The notes beneath the pieces are model-generated. The model ran no database searches. It saw nothing but the letters and a program-made list of their open reading frames with translations, and had not been told where the DNA came from. DNA of 64,000 bases, taken from Coturnix japonica. Lineage: Eukaryota > Chordata > Aves > Galliformes > Phasianidae. The position numbers and the translations under genes were made by a program. Every line of letters starts with the position of its first letter. Positions within the stretch are counted from its first letter, which is position 1. This document shows, piece after piece, positions 1 through 13,303 of the stretch. The DNA lies in contig NC_029541.1 of NCBI RefSeq assembly GCF_001577835.2, positions 3,343,141-3,407,140 of the forward strand. Direction: 5' to 3'.

Positions 1-485
1 CACACTTCAGAGCTTCTGCTTGTAAGTTCATGCTGTTCATCAGACACAAAGAACGCAATTAAAGTAATTTTATGAGCTTTATTCTCTGTCAGAAATAAAC
101 CGACCCAAGAGGTGTGGCTGAAGGTAGAAGCACAGGGCTGGGAACCAGCAGGGCCTGAGAGCTTCTGCTCACAGTGCCAGGGCTCTGTGCTCATCATGGC
201 ATTTCATGGGGAGTGAATTGGATGCTTGTGCTGATATTTGGTCCTCCGAGGTAGACTTTGCTTAGTTGCTATTAGAAATGAGCCTGTCAGAGAGATGGCT
301 GTGCTCTCCCACCTCCAGCACCTGAATCCCAGACCTGCCTCCTCAGCTCCCATCCCCTACACAATGTGATGCTCCTTGCTTATTCCTGGGTGCAGATACA
401 GCAAACCCTCCCCAGCACTTTCTGAAGCTGTTTTCCTGCTGCCCTGCATACTGTGCTGCTGCTAACAGTCCTCTCTTCCTCTCAG
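1..485 (+). other. C6orf132: Intron of C6orf132
   Basis: This stretch ends in a pyrimidine-rich tract and an AG acceptor at 484-485. I see no exon in it that continues the C6orf132 frame with family-like residues, so the first coding exon lies before the window. Confidence 0.6.
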
Positions 486-3400
486 GGGATGTGATTGAAG
501 TCTATTATGGTGACAATCGATTTGGGACGATGACTGACTCCGGAACCGCAACGTTGAAGCCTCGTCCCAGAGTGCGGCCGCTGCTGACATTCCTACCCCT
601 GGTGAGTGTTGGCCATCAATGCTGGGGGCTGATGCCCAGAACCAGCCAGGCTGGTTCCTTCCCTCAACCCCATTCCTGGTGAGGGGAGAAAAGAAACGAA
701 AAGCCAAACCATTCTGTAATGATAATGGATGCGAGGGATTAGGAGGTGATTTGAGTTCAAGGCTTGTGTTGGGCATAGGCAAGATGCTTGGGTGAGAGAT
801 GTGAGCATTATCTGCCTTGTACTTACATTTTTGTCAGAATTGCTGAGTGTGTAGATGAACAGATCTGGCTGGCGCTGCTCTTTGTGTAACCACTGCTGGC
901 AGTCTCTGATCCAGTGTCATACTGGATAGAGAAGGAGGAAAGCTCTTGTTTCTGGCACAGGAAAGAGGAGGCGATGCAGCAGGTGCCTACAAAGCCTGAT
1001 GGGCTGCACCAGCTCCAAATCTCTTTGTTTTGGTGTGAGACAAAGGAGTAGCATCTCCCGTATCCCATAGCAAACACCAGATGTGAATGTCAAACATGAC
1101 CAGCTCAGCAAGCAGGGAGTGACTGAGCTGCATTATTTCTTATTCTATAAGGAGTTTGGCTTCTGCAAAGATTCTGTCACTGTCCAAAGGTTGGCATGGA
1201 GGGAAGAGCAGCATGTGTGTGTCAGGGCTGACCCTGAAGATGACATCATTGTGTTGCTAGATGGATTAGCAGTGGTTGAAGTCACACCGCTGTTTAGAGC
1301 TCCTCCACCCAGCGTGGCTGGGGATGGGACAGGTCAGTGGGTTTTGTTCTCTGCATCCAAGCAGCTGTGGGCAGTTGTCACACCTGTGTTATCAGGACAC
1401 TATCACAAAGCTTTGTGGCTGCTGGACAGTTATTTTTCCCAATCTCTGTCTATGGGGTGTAGCTCTGAGCAGAGCTACCAGTGCCCAAGGTAAGGAGTAC
1501 CAGCACACTTGGACCACAGCTGGGATGCTGCTGCCTCCAAAAGCCACAGTTCTCAGTTCTGGCTCTGGTGCTGCACTGCCACTCGTGCTGAGCAAGCTGT
1601 CCTCCTGTATAACACACCTTTCTGGTGGTCTTACCCCATGTAGATACAGGGAAGTGTGTGGTTGCTCAGAAGTAGTTTGGAGATGGTGACAGCTAAATGT
1701 GAAGTGATACACACGGGTCACTGAACACACTTAGTCTTGACAAGCACATTCTGTCTAAGCAAGGGATGTTTTCCTTGTACATCCTCATCCTTCAGAGCAG
1801 TCATCACCTGCAGCAGAAGGGCTGGTCTGCTGTCACCTGGGTGCAATTCATTTGTGGGTTGCACAGATGTCATTGGGAGGACAGTGAGGGGGGAGGCAAT
1901 AGAGCTGTCCATAGCTGGTGCCCCATAGTGTTTTCTAGGTTTTTGCATCTTAGAGCTTCCAGACATTTTCCTAGTGGAAGTGAAGGGGTGGTACTGGAGT
2001 AAACGGCACAAATGGAATAAATACTTGAGGCTGTCAGCCTGGCAATGTTGTTTTCCTGCTACCTTCAGTAACATCGGTGGTCTGGGGGGTTTCTCCCAGA
2101 GTAATGGATCCTTATCACAGCGCTCCTCTTCTGAGAGTATTTAACTGAAGAAATCAGCAGTAGGTGTAAGCCACGTTGTTTTTTTGAGGACCAGTTTGGG
2201 TTGATTATTTGCATTATTTTGATCAGGTTTGATGATGATTTGTCTTGGCACAGACGCTTCTGCTGCCACACGCATATTTGTGCTGGGCTGTTCTGCAGCT
2301 TTAACCCCTTCTTCCCACCCAACCCCTCTGCATTCCCCAGCCAGCAGCATGATGGGGAGCAGCTCCTGGGCAGCTGAGTCAGGCAATGCACACACCCTGC
2401 CCTGCAGTGCCTGCTCCCTGCGTGGCAGCATTCTGCAGCCCTCCCTGCACACCAGTGGGCATTGACAGCCCTGAGAGGCACCCAAGGTCAGGGGGCAGGG
2501 CTCTGAGCACCTGATGGATGTCCCTGCTTTGTGCAGGGCAGTGGAACCAGATGGTTTTGGGGGCTTCCTTCTATGTCAAACAACTCTATGGTTCTGAATT
2601 CATGGGAAAGACTGGGGGGAGCTGAGGACCATGAGGACAGGTGAGCTCTTCCACTGGAGACAGAGGATATTTGGTTTTGTCTCAGTGCTGTAAAGGGATT
2701 CCTGGTTGTTACAGTGAAAGCTCACCCTAATAGGATCCTCAGCACACAAATCTGATTTCGAGCACCACAAACTGGAAATGCAGGTTCCTGGTGCACCACC
2801 CACAAGCTGGGCAGCCTGTTGTGAATCAGCAGAAGCTTGGGGCTGGTCACACCCCTAGCAAACACATGAGAGGGAAATAATCTTTCTGGTCATCTCTTAA
2901 GGCTGGCAGTGCATTGGAGATGCTTTCCATTTTAGAAGCCAGGTTGTGAAGTGAGGATGGGTGGGTTTTCAGATGCTGAACATTAGCGACTGCCACAGAA
3001 ATTCTGAGTGTGAAACAGGCTTGCCCAGTTTTTAGGACCTGTTGGAGTAACGTGTCCAAAAAGTCTCATTTATGATGTGTGGACTTTGTTTCCTTCAGTT
3101 TTGCATAGATCTCTTCTGTCTGCTGTTCCCTTTCTACCTACTGCTATCCAAACGTGTGATGCATACTTTGCTTTTGATTCAGGTCTAACGAGCACTCAGA
3201 CGTTCCTGTTCTCCTGTAAATGAGCAGGAACCCGCAGTGTGTTCTGGAGTCTGGCAGCAATGAATCTCCATGGAAAATGGGCACTGCTGCCTCTTTCCTT
3301 TTGGCCTTTGGAATTTGGTTGCATCGGACGATTTTGTTCTCCAGTCTTGGAGTGTCTCTGTTACCCTTCATCTTCCTTCTGGCTTTCAGCTGAAGCTGAG

Positions 3401-6400
3401 GATCCTTCCTCTGTGTTGTGCCTTTAGGAATGGCAGAGAGAAGTTCCCTGATCAGTTGCTCAATGCCATGAGCTCTGCGCTCCCATTCACTCTCCTCTGG
3501 GCTTGCCTTTACCTGGCTCACTCACTTGCGGTTGTAGAGGGTTATTTGGTCATCAGCAGGACAATAGACTTCGCAAGGGCAATAGCCTTAGTGCATGTTT
3601 GGGAATGGGAAGGACACAGGGACCTTCTGAAGGAGCTTGGGCTGCTGCTGAAGTCAGCTCAGCCCCAGCAGCTCACGTTCCCAGTCTCCTTACACCCGGT
3701 GTATAATGCTCACGTGCTGCCTGTGCCCTGCACAGGGCTGTCTGTAGGCACTGAGCTTAACCTTTAAGCAAACAGACTTTGGAATCCTATAGCAATCTCC
3801 TGTGAAAACAGTGCTGGTACCAGTGAAAGGCAAAGGGCGCTGGCTCAATCATTATCTAGACACTGCGCAGACGTGGTGCAGGCTGAGGAGTGTCTCCTTT
3901 GCACACAGCAGTGCAACAGGGCTGGCCTGGGAAGGCAGAGCCCACATAGTGGTGTGTACCCATCTCCTGCCTACAGGGGTTTGTCCTCTCTATGGCTTTT
4001 CTCAGCACTGGGATCTGAAAGCCCAACGCGCTGCGTCTGCGTGGCAGCCTGATTCAGCATCAGGTTGTGTTTAAGCCATGGGTGCATTACCGTACATTTC
4101 ATGAGCAACCCCAATCTTACAGTGAGTCACTGCAGGAAGGAGGAGAGCCTTTCTGCTTTTGGCAGGCAGGACACAGGAGCCCTGGTCAGCACTTTGGGTG
4201 AGTCACCGTGCCTTGAATATCTCCCAGTGGGTGGCTGTAATTACCCCAGCTGCTCTGGCTGTGGGCATCCTCACAGATGTGTAGGCTGCTAAATTGCATG
4301 GTCCTGCACCAGCTAAATGTGCTGCTGAATCTTCAGCTTGAATGCTAAGGGAGTGATTGAGAGTGAAACAAACCACACAGCAGTTTTCCCTGGCCTGTTC
4401 AGATATGCTGGTGCCAGAGTTGCCCAAAAACCTTGGAAGCCTTTTCTGCAGCTTGAGTGGCTGTGGCAGAGGCTGTCAGGACTTGCTGCAAAGCAATGCC
4501 CACAAAACCAGAGAGAGAGATTAAATTGACTTGATAGGTGAATGGTGAGAAGCTAATGATGCTGATGTCAAGTAGTGGAGCCCTGAGCATGGGTGTGAAA
4601 CAACCACGCTCCTTTCAGCCTGTCTGCACCTGACTAGCAAGGAGAGTTGTGTCCTGTGGGTTGTGCAACCTCGACTGCTTCCCGTGTCCACTTAAATAGC
4701 ATCAACAGCAGCTGCTGCAGTCCCTCCATGGCTAGGAAGTGGCAATGGATCCCATCAGGTTTCTGTTTGCTTAGATTACCAGCTATACAACCTACTGCCT
4801 GCTTGTCAGCACTTTATTCTAAATCCCTGGACATAAAACAGCTCTGTTTTCTCAACAGAACGCCCAGGAATCCCATGGAGTGGCTGTGCCAACACCATCA
4901 GTGCCAGAAGACTTTGAGGAAAAGGCAGCTCTTGGTAAGGGATCTTTCCAAAGTCCTTCAGTGCAATGCATTCAATAATCCCTTGGGCTTGGGGGGGATC
5001 CTTTGAAGGAAGTGTGCATGTGCAGTGCACTGGAGCAGACAGAGATTCTGATCCTGAGATTTTAATGCTAAAATCAGACCTGCTATTGATAACTTCTTCA
5101 GGTCATTGAAAATGAATCTGTTCTCATGCCACCCTGCTCTTGTAATTCCTTACAGGCAATGGCTCCCAGATGAATGGGAACTACCGAATGTACAGCTCGG
5201 TGGGGGACCTGCGCCCACAGGCTCTTGAGAGGGAAGATGAGGATGAGGACATCCCTCCACCACCATCAGTGCCCCCACCACCCCCTCCAACAGTGCAGGC
5301 GCTCACACCTCCACCTGCAGCCCCACCGGCCCCTCCACCACCTGAAGTGCTTCCACCACCTGAGTCAGTGCCACCACCCCCTGCCATGGCCCCTCCACCA
5401 CCCCCAGAACCCACCCTGCCCTCCCCCACCACACCAGCACCTCCGGACTTCATCCCACCGGCCCCACCGCTCAACAAAGCCCCTGTGCCTTTCAGCAATG
5501 GCATCTCCAAGTGGAAGTCTGAGACAGTGCTGAACACGAGGCAGGTGGATGATGAAGGGCCACTCTGTCCCTCTGAGACCAAGGTGCCGGCTGCCCCCAG
5601 TGCAGAGGAGAACCCACAGCCCCCTAAGCAGTGCCCTGAGCCCCACCTCACCTTCCCCAGGTCTTTCAAGGTGCCCCCACCGGCTCCAGCTCGATCCTCC
5701 TCCATCCCCATGCAGGAGAGCCAGCCTTCCCATGTTGAGCCCTTCACCCGGCAGCCCCATGCACGGCCTCCCCTCCCACCCTGCTTCACCATCAGACCCG
5801 CAGCCAAAGCTCATGCAGGAGAAGCCAAGGAAAGAAATCTGCCTCTGAGACAGCCCTTCACCAAGGCAGCCCCTCCACCTCTGAGCCCCAAGCCGGGTGC
5901 TGTGCTCAGCAACCGATCCTCAGTGCCCAGCTCAGAGCTAAAGCCAAAAACAGACAGCAGAGACTCTCCTACAAAATCTGAAGTTATCACTGCAAACGAC
6001 CTGGAGCTGCCCCCTCCGGACTATCCACCTTGTGAGGACAGTTGGAAGGATCCCAGCAACCTCAGTCAGCTGCAGCATGAGCTGTCAGCCCTACTGCGCT
6101 CACCCAGGAGGGATGAGAGGCAGCCAGAGGGGCCAGCTGCCCCCCAGCCTGCAAATGGCAGCACCAACCATACTGGTAGCCATGGGCATGATGGAGCCAG
6201 GCTTGATGGAAAAGCTTTATCATCAGCTACAGGAGAGGAGAGCGAGAAAAGAGAGGGGTCTGGGAGCAGCCCCAGTACTATGGGGGGACACCCCAGTGCA
6301 GCACAACCAGCTGTGGAGAGCAGCCCCACTGCACAGCCCCACAGCGTGAAGAAGATCAAGAGTGAGCTGGAAGCTGTGTTCTCCATGAAGAAGGAGAGGA

Positions 6401-8333
6401 AGCCAGCCCTGGGGCTCGGTGGTGAGAAGCAGAGCCCTGAGGATGGTGGCAGTGCCTCGCATTCAGGGTTGAGCCCTTCTGAGCCAGGTGACACCACGCT
6501 GCCAAAACCAGCCCTGAGCAGCTCACTGCCAGCTCCAGCAGCTGCTGCAGTTGTGGAGAAGGCAACAGAGCAGGAGGAACGTCCTGCTCCCATCATCATC
6601 CCTGCTGCTAACAAGGCGACAGAGAGCTCAACGCCTGCTCCCTGCTCCCCTGACAGCAGTGTGAGTGCCCCGGGCTCACCTCAGAGAGCAGTGGAGGAGC
6701 CACCAGCTCCCCCCATCCCATCACCCCCAGTTTCCCCAGCACCACAGCCCAGCGCTGACATCTTCCAGTACAAAGTGCACCGGGCTGGGGCTGGTGAAGC
6801 TGAGCCTGCCTGCCCCCCAAGCTCAGCCAGCAGCCCCCCAGGAGTCCCGGGCACAGGGCAGGAGGAGGTGCTGATCCACCCGGTGACAGGAGAGCGGGTA
6901 GAGCGGGGCTCTCCCATGGCACTGCTGCTGGCAGCCCGGCAGCGGGCACAGCGGGGCCGCTCAGGCAATGAGGTGGGGGGTCAGCCAAGAGCCAGACCAT
7001 TACACACCAAATTTGGCAGCACCGCATCAGAAACCACCTCCAGCACCAGCTTCTACCGCCATGAATCCAAGCCTTACTCCTTCACTGTGGTGCCCCGACC
7101 TTTGGCAGCACAGAACAAGCCACCATCCTTCTCCAGTTCTTCAGAGCAGGGCAGGGTGGTGGGCGAGGGGCAGCAGCGGGCTGCAGCCTCCAGCCTGCTG
7201 AGGGGTCTGCTGGAGCAAGGGCAGCCAAAGCCCCCTGACCCTCCCCACCACACCATGCCTGGAGATGAGGAGGAAAACAGCGAGGCGGCGCTGGATTACA
7301 CCATCATCCCCCCACCCCCTGAGTTCAGCAATGAAGTGGATGAGCTCAATGGGATCCCGCAGAGCCGTGAAGGGAACCACAAGTCCCCCAGCTTCCCTGA
7401 CTGCAGCCGGAGCTCGGATGCACCCCGGTACTACAGGTGGCCTGGCTACAGCCGTGGTTATGGCTATGGGAGCAGCCAGGAGCCCTCGGAGCACAGCAAG
7501 AGGAATGGTGACCTGGCACCCCCGTGTCCAGATTACAGCAGCTCCGCTGGTTATCTCAACCGAGGGCCGAGCAGCCGCCCGCTGATCAAAAAGAGGCTCT
7601 ATGTCTCCGAGCCTGAGCAATCCTACCCCAGAGCAGCTGCCCGAGGCACAGTGCTCTCATCCTATGGCTCTGGGGCATACAGCTCTTCAGCTGGGGATGG
7701 GACCCGCCGCCTCAGCTCTACCCACTGGAACGGCCCCGGTAGCACACAGGGCAGGCGCACCTCCATTGATGCAGCTGGGAAAGCTGGGTCATACAGCGGA
7801 ACTGATGCCAAGTACAAGGGGCAGAATGGGGACTTCTTAGGAGCTGGCAGGTACGTGCCTCCCTGAACTGATCTCTGGTTGTTAGCACAGCCCTGGGCTG
7901 AGAAATCGATGGGAAAGCAACACCTTGGGTCATCTGCCACAAATGGCAGAGATAAGGGCTTTGTGGTGGCTCTTGTTCCACCAGCTCCATGGTGAAGATG
8001 TAAGAGCAGCCCAGAGGCCATAACTGATGACAAGCTGGGGTTGGCACTCGCTACCACACTCATCTCTGCAGCCATGGGTGGGGGGCTGCTGCATGGAGGG
8101 GCTTCTAGTGGGGAAAAGAGGAAAGTTTCTATTGTAACTGTATTGCTTCAATAGAGTATAACCGTTTTGAATATAGACAAATGGTTTCTTTGCTTTTTGG
8201 TGACTTTCCCCACTGTTTTCCTTCCAGACCTGCCCACAGCAGCTCGCAGTATGGTGGACCCACCAACACCTTCACAGTCAGACCTGGGGCACGGCAGCCC
8301 ATCTCCTACACCTACCAGAGTGGGCACCGATAG
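486..8333 (+). CDS. C6orf132: C6orf132 orthologue, proline-rich uncharacterised protein (5' end outside window)
   Basis: Four coding exons join in frame: 486-601, 4859-4934, 5156-7850 and 8228-8333 (stop TAG), giving about 996 residues after the missing first exon; I recall human as about 1190. Every junction has AG acceptor and GT donor. Exon 1 in the window encodes YYGDNRF...SGTATLKPRPRVRPLL, the second NAQESHG, and the large exon begins with NGNYRMYSSVGDLRP. The large exon has poly-proline stretches (residues about 27-100 counted from the Met at 5170), then FPRSFKVPPP (about 161), HPVTGERVERGSPMALLLAA (about 569), PPPPEFSN (about 714) and LIKKRLYV (about 805). The last exon encodes NTFTVRPGARQPISY. 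These islands match the human protein as I remember it. Function is unknown; proline tracts suit SH3, EVH1 or profilin partners (inference). If the intron after 7850 is retained, the frame ends four codons later. Confidence 0.93.
602..4858 (+). other. C6orf132: Large intron of C6orf132
   Basis: A 4.3-kb intron from donor GTGAGT at 602 to the acceptor at 4857-4858. It holds one degenerate CR1 3' end near 2.5 kb. No other exon, RNA gene or repeat is recognisable; the open frames here have no family resemblance. Confidence 0.8.
2485..2605 (+). repeat. CR1 LINE 3' end fragment, degenerate
   Basis: The stretch follows the order of a CR1 tail: a CACCTGATGGATGTCC-like segment, a cleft near GCAGGGCAGTGGAACCAGATG, then CTATGGTTCTGAATTCATGG in place of the ATTCTATG terminal repeats. 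It is heavily diverged, so probably an old insertion. Confidence 0.5.
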
Positions 8334-9650
8334 GTTCAACCATAGGGCTGCTCCACTGCCTTCATCCTGCTGGGAAGAGACAATGAGGTGCATGGTTGGG
8401 GTCTTCTCCACCTGGCCAGCAAACACTGCTCGAGACTGCAGAGGATGAATGTGGAGAGCAAACCTGGGGCTTGGACTCTTCAAAAAGACTGTCATGGAGC
8501 ATAGTTACTACAGACCAGCTACTGTTATGTGAGCAAAGATGTTTTTCTTTCTCTTCTTCCCTCTTTCCCAGTATTATTTTCAAATTTGCAGCCTGGTAGG
8601 TCTTCTAAAATGGAAAAGACCCTTAGTTTAAAGATCATTGTTACTGGAGAGATTGTTTGTTTAATTGTGCTTGGGAGTGGGGAGAAGCCAAAGCTGGGGA
8701 TGTGTGTATTGGAAGCAAGCAAGTATGGATCTGAATTTAGGGGAATTAAGAACGTGAGGTCAATTGGATAGGAATAGTTGAGGATGCCTGCATCGCCACC
8801 CCCTCAGCCTTGAGTGAACCCATTACGCTGATGCCTTAAGCCAGATCATGCTCTCAGTGCCCATCCCCAGGGCAGGGGGCAGCTGCACTGCAAGCACAGC
8901 CCTTGCTTTCCCACTCCTTTTGGTGGCCTGCACGTTTGTGTTGCTGGTTCTTTGTCATGGGAGGCTGCGAGGCCTGGCTGGGTGGCTGTGAAGCATGTTG
9001 GCAACGTGAGATCTTTGATCTAGGGGATGGATAAACTCAGTTTTGGTGTAAGTTTTTGACACTCCGGGGTGTGACGTACCTGAGGGACCTGTCTCCAGCT
9101 GCTTCTATCAGCACATCATGGATGCTTTGGTGCAGATCTATCTGAAGGAGCCAGTGTTGTGCAATGGGAGAGGAGAGTGGTCTGAAAGAGGGTATTTCAC
9201 ACTGCGGTCAGCTGTAGTGGGAGTGTATTACTCTGAGCTTAGAAGCGAATCTTCCTCCCAGGTAAACTTGCTGCAAATCACTGTAAGATAGGTGTAAAAA
9301 CTTGTAGAGAGTATTTTCTAATCGCTGACAAACTAAAAGCACTTTGAGACACGAGTCTACCTTTATTGAAAGCACTTTCTCTTCTCAATGTCATACAGTA
9401 TCATTAGTTCCATTCAAGTTTATTCCGCTTTGTGTTGCGAGTAGATTTTGCTCTACAATTAGACTCAAAACTGGGTGATAAGTTTTCCCCTCACAGTGCA
9501 GATTTCAGAAGCTATCTTTATTAATGTCACGCTGTTGACATTCTGTTTTACATCATTTCCAGCCCTACCTAATAATTTAACAGCTGTTCCGAACGCTGCA
9601 GAGGCTTCAAAGTGTTCTGAACTTTACTTTGCTGTGAATAAAACCAGAGC
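8334..9650 (+). other. C6orf132: C6orf132 3'UTR region
   Basis: Sequence after the TAG stop. It contains no splice-ready open frame. AATAAA at 9637-9642 is the first canonical poly(A) signal, but no clear GT-rich element follows it. A second AATAAA at 11688-11693 is followed by GT-rich sequence, so the transcript may run on to about 11.7 kb. Confidence 0.5.
9637..9642 (+). terminator. C6orf132: Candidate poly(A) signal of C6orf132
   Basis: AATAAA about 1.3 kb after the stop codon. The downstream sequence is not GT-rich, so use of this site is uncertain; AATAAA at 11688-11693 is the alternative. Confidence 0.4.
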
Positions 9651-12600
9651 GCAAATACCATAATCAGCCTAATAGCTAATTCATAGGATGTTTTTATGCC
9701 AGTAACTCGCAGTGACTTGGAATGCTTCCAGCTGGTATTGAAACAGCACGGTTTAAATGGCTGGATGTTGGTTTATGGAGGAGAGGAGGGACTATGGAGG
9801 AACCAGGCAGTAACTCCCTGGGCTCAATAGACTCTGTGTGCACAACAGGCTTTTTTCCCCTAAAACAAAGAAGCTTCACTGATAACATTGTGAGCTGATG
9901 GTTTTGCTTCCTGGTGTGGATTTTTGCATAGAGTTAAACTGCAAATGAATTCCTAACATTACTTTCAAGACTTGCTGGGAGACTTCAGACTGGGAGATGA
10001 ATCCTTTAACATGTATCCAATTTCCTCTTACCAGTTCTGCTCAATCCCAACACAAGTTTCATGTTTTGTCGGAGCAAAATCCAATAGTCCAACGTTGGCA
10101 TTTGCTTTGAATTCCATGTTTACTGTTTCATTCAGACATGCAATTCACAAGTGGCTGTAATACGGTGCTACATAGCGTGGAGCATTTTGTTCCTAGCAGG
10201 TGGACATTGCTTTAAATTAAATAGCAGAAACATAAGAATGTAAGGCAGGTTTGTGTAACAGCCGTTTATTTACTCAAAGAACACCCATTCTGGGAATGCA
10301 TGTGGACTAAGCTGTAATGAAACCGGGTAGGACTTCCCAGTAAAACTGGTTAACGTGAATGTTTGAAGCATTGAAACGATTCTGTTCTTTAGACACTGCA
10401 GGCTATCCCTGCTGCTTTAGGAAAATAGTAGGATTTCAGTATGATTTAACAGGCCAAGGCCATAGGGTTTGGTTTGCATTCCAAAGAAATCAGTGTCAGA
10501 GCTGGTGTGGAGCAGACCATTGCAATGAGCAGTGAGGACTCTTCTTTGGGCCCCTCTTGGCCGGGTTATCTTGTCGGCACAGCACACACATTGCTTTATT
10601 CTGATTCCCGTTTCTCTTCCTTCTCCCCCAGTTGCTTTACTACATAAACTTAGCAATAGAGGAGGGAAACAGAGGTGGCAACAGAGCCAAGTGACTTTAT
10701 AGTACTAGAAGCCATCCTGAAAGCTGACAGTGGAATTCTTACTGCCTCAATGCTCTCTTGCCAGTGTGATCATTTAAGCCTTGATACAACTTAAATGAGC
10801 CCCTGCAACCTCCTCTAAAGCACCTGCTAATGTAGTAGAACTGATAGCTCTACTTGTAAAGTCTTTGAACAAAGTCTCTTATTTATGAGTGCCACTGAAC
10901 ACGAACCTTCTTGCATTAAATGTCTCTGGATGTGTTGTTTTATGATGCGTGGTGTGACTTTCTTTCAGTATTATCTCGCCTTATCTACTGAACTTCACCT
11001 TTCCCATGGGCTGGGACAGCTTCTGCTTAGGGTTCAGTATCAACAGCTGCTATGACAGTGTTAGTGATAATAGAAGCACGAGCAGGCAGCTCTCCTCACT
11101 GCCCATTGCTGCAGAACCACCCCATGCCCTGCAGGCTAAGCAGCCTGATGGGGCAGCTTTACGGTTCAGCCTGGGTTTCTATAAATAGTGTTCTTGGTTT
11201 GGAGCTTTTCATTAGGAATGAAACTTGCAAAGTGATTTGCAAGTCCGGACTAGAATGCTGTGCTTAAAATTGAAAACGCAGGATGAGCAATGCAAGCACT
11301 AACATAAAAGGCAGCTTGTTTTCGGAGTGGCTTACTCTCTCCACTCCTCCAAATTATACTTATTTGCATTCTCATCTCTTTAATCCTGGCTACAAAACAA
11401 CGTTCTTCATTAGGGAAGCGTGCAATGTATCTTGAAGCATTTTCTCTAGCCACAATATATTACAGCAGTGTCCCCAAACCTAAGCAGGGTGTGAAGCAGT
11501 TTGGGCAGCATCAGCACATCATGAAACCCAGAGTCCTCCAGTTCCTTTGCAAATAGCTTGTAAGTCAGTGGGCATCGATGTGATGGTGTCAGTGTTCTGC
11601 CCCTGTGCTGGTATGACACTGCTTCTTATGGCCTTGTTGGTTCCCAGTGCTTATAGCCTTGGTAAGCTAACACAGTAGCAGCTACTAAATAAAGTGATGC
11701 ACTTCTGTGCTTATTTATGATGGTAGGGGGAAAAAAAAACAAGCAGTAAAAAGGGTAGATGGTCTTTAATGCATGCAAACCTCTGCTGTCATGCTGCTGC
11801 CCTCCTGCGGTGGAACACAGAGCTTTACCCAAAGGCTTGCAGGATGCTGAAGCCCAGTATGTGCTACTATGCCAAGTCTTTAATCAGCTGTACAAGAACA
11901 GGAATGAAATACCAAGTGACCTTTTCTCCACATGATCCTCATCTTCCACCACTATATCACTTTTTGCCATGGATTGCAGAGCTCTGCAGCACGGTTAGCT
12001 GAGGAACTTAGGTGGTTTAAAACTTCCTATTTGAAACTTGTCCCTGCTTGCATTGCATGCGGTGAGTTTATTTAAGCACAGTTGTAACTCCAGGGCCGTG
12101 ACCTCAGCTGGCTCTTGGCGTTGCACAGGAAGCCAGGTGAAACTGAAGAGCCAGTTGTAAATGAAAACTGTGATTTATTTAAAAACCATCTTCCATCCTT
12201 TGCAAAGACATCTTGTTCACAAGCTGCACTGTAATACACAACCTTTTGCCTTGAACTCTTCCAAGGGGCAGCATGGAGGAAACTTGTTCTTTGTGATTAC
12301 AATGCTCTAGATGGGGAATTTTGCTCTGAAAAATGATTGTAGATGTTTACAGTGTAGCATTGCTATCACAGTAAGGGCAATGTAGCATTTGTTTTTAACA
12401 GTAGTTTCTGTTTCATTCGCTAAAACCCACTGTTGTCTCTAGGAAAGCCACACCTGGAGCAGCAGCCATGTATGCAGAGCAATGCCGTTTATTGTCAGTT
12501 AAATATGTTGAAAGGAAACAGTTTGGTTTGAGTTGTACGTTATATTACCCCCCAAAAAATATACCCAAAGAACAAAACCCAACCTCTAAGGATTACGTGA

Positions 12601-13290
12601 AGTCTTTGAGGGGATTATGGAAATTGCTTGATCTTCTCAGTCACTCATTGAATGTGTATCAGGAGCCTTATTTATCACTAAGCAGTCTGATAACAGGAGC
12701 AGCAAAATGAAGACTCAAGTCCTTAGTCCAGTTTTTCCCCTTATACGAACTTCTGTTCACAAACCTTATTCTGTAAGTTGCATTCAGCACAGAGAAGCTG
12801 AAATGTGGTGTCAAGTGAACTTCTCTCAGCTTTCAGCATGCTGCAGAAAAGCCTCTGAGCTGCTCTCAGCTCCAAGCAATGCTGAGCATTACAGGTCCTG
12901 GTATTTCAGCATGTCATGCACCATCACAAAGATGTTTAATGACTGCAGCTGAGATCCTTATCATACAGCATATGTGACGTATCACACCAAGCACTGGTAC
13001 TGATACCCACCAGTGGAGCAGAAGTGCACATACAGTGCTCACAGTGGGATTATTTGCAATAGAAGATGCAAAAAACCAACCTACACTGACTGTGGCACTA
13101 CAGACAACAAGGAAACTCTTCTACCCTTAAAATTCCAACACGTTTTCCTGCCCCATTGGAAGGAAGTATTTCAACAGTGAACACTTTGCTCAGGTGAGGC
13201 TTTTGCATCTACCTCAGTAAAGGTGGTTCCTTTTTACCTCCCCAAATAATCTGTTTCTATTCATTCTGTGAGTGGTTTGAAGAAACAAGT
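9651..13290. other. Intergenic region between C6orf132 and WDR77
   Basis: A 3.6-kb AT-richer stretch between two convergent genes. It may contain an extended C6orf132 3'UTR up to the AATAAA at 11688. No exon pair, RNA gene or recognisable CR1 element is visible. Confidence 0.6.
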
Positions 13291-13297
13291 CTTTCAT

Positions 13298-13303
13298 TTT
13301 ATT
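13298..13303 (-). terminator. WDR77: Poly(A) signal of WDR77
   Basis: Reads AATAAA on the minus strand, about 285 bases after the WDR77 stop codon, and is followed on that strand by T-rich sequence. This implies a short 3'UTR from 13586 down to roughly 13280. Confidence 0.6.

Noticed and set aside
1-21. GTAAGT donor at 22 suggesting that bases 1-21 are the end of the previous C6orf132 exon.
   Set aside because: The phase fits, but the peptide it would give before YYGDNRF shows no likeness to the family N-terminus, so I did not call it.
5181-5807. 208-codon Gly/Ser-rich minus-strand frame.
   Set aside because: It is the mirror of CCN proline codons in C6orf132, which read as GGN glycine on the other strand.
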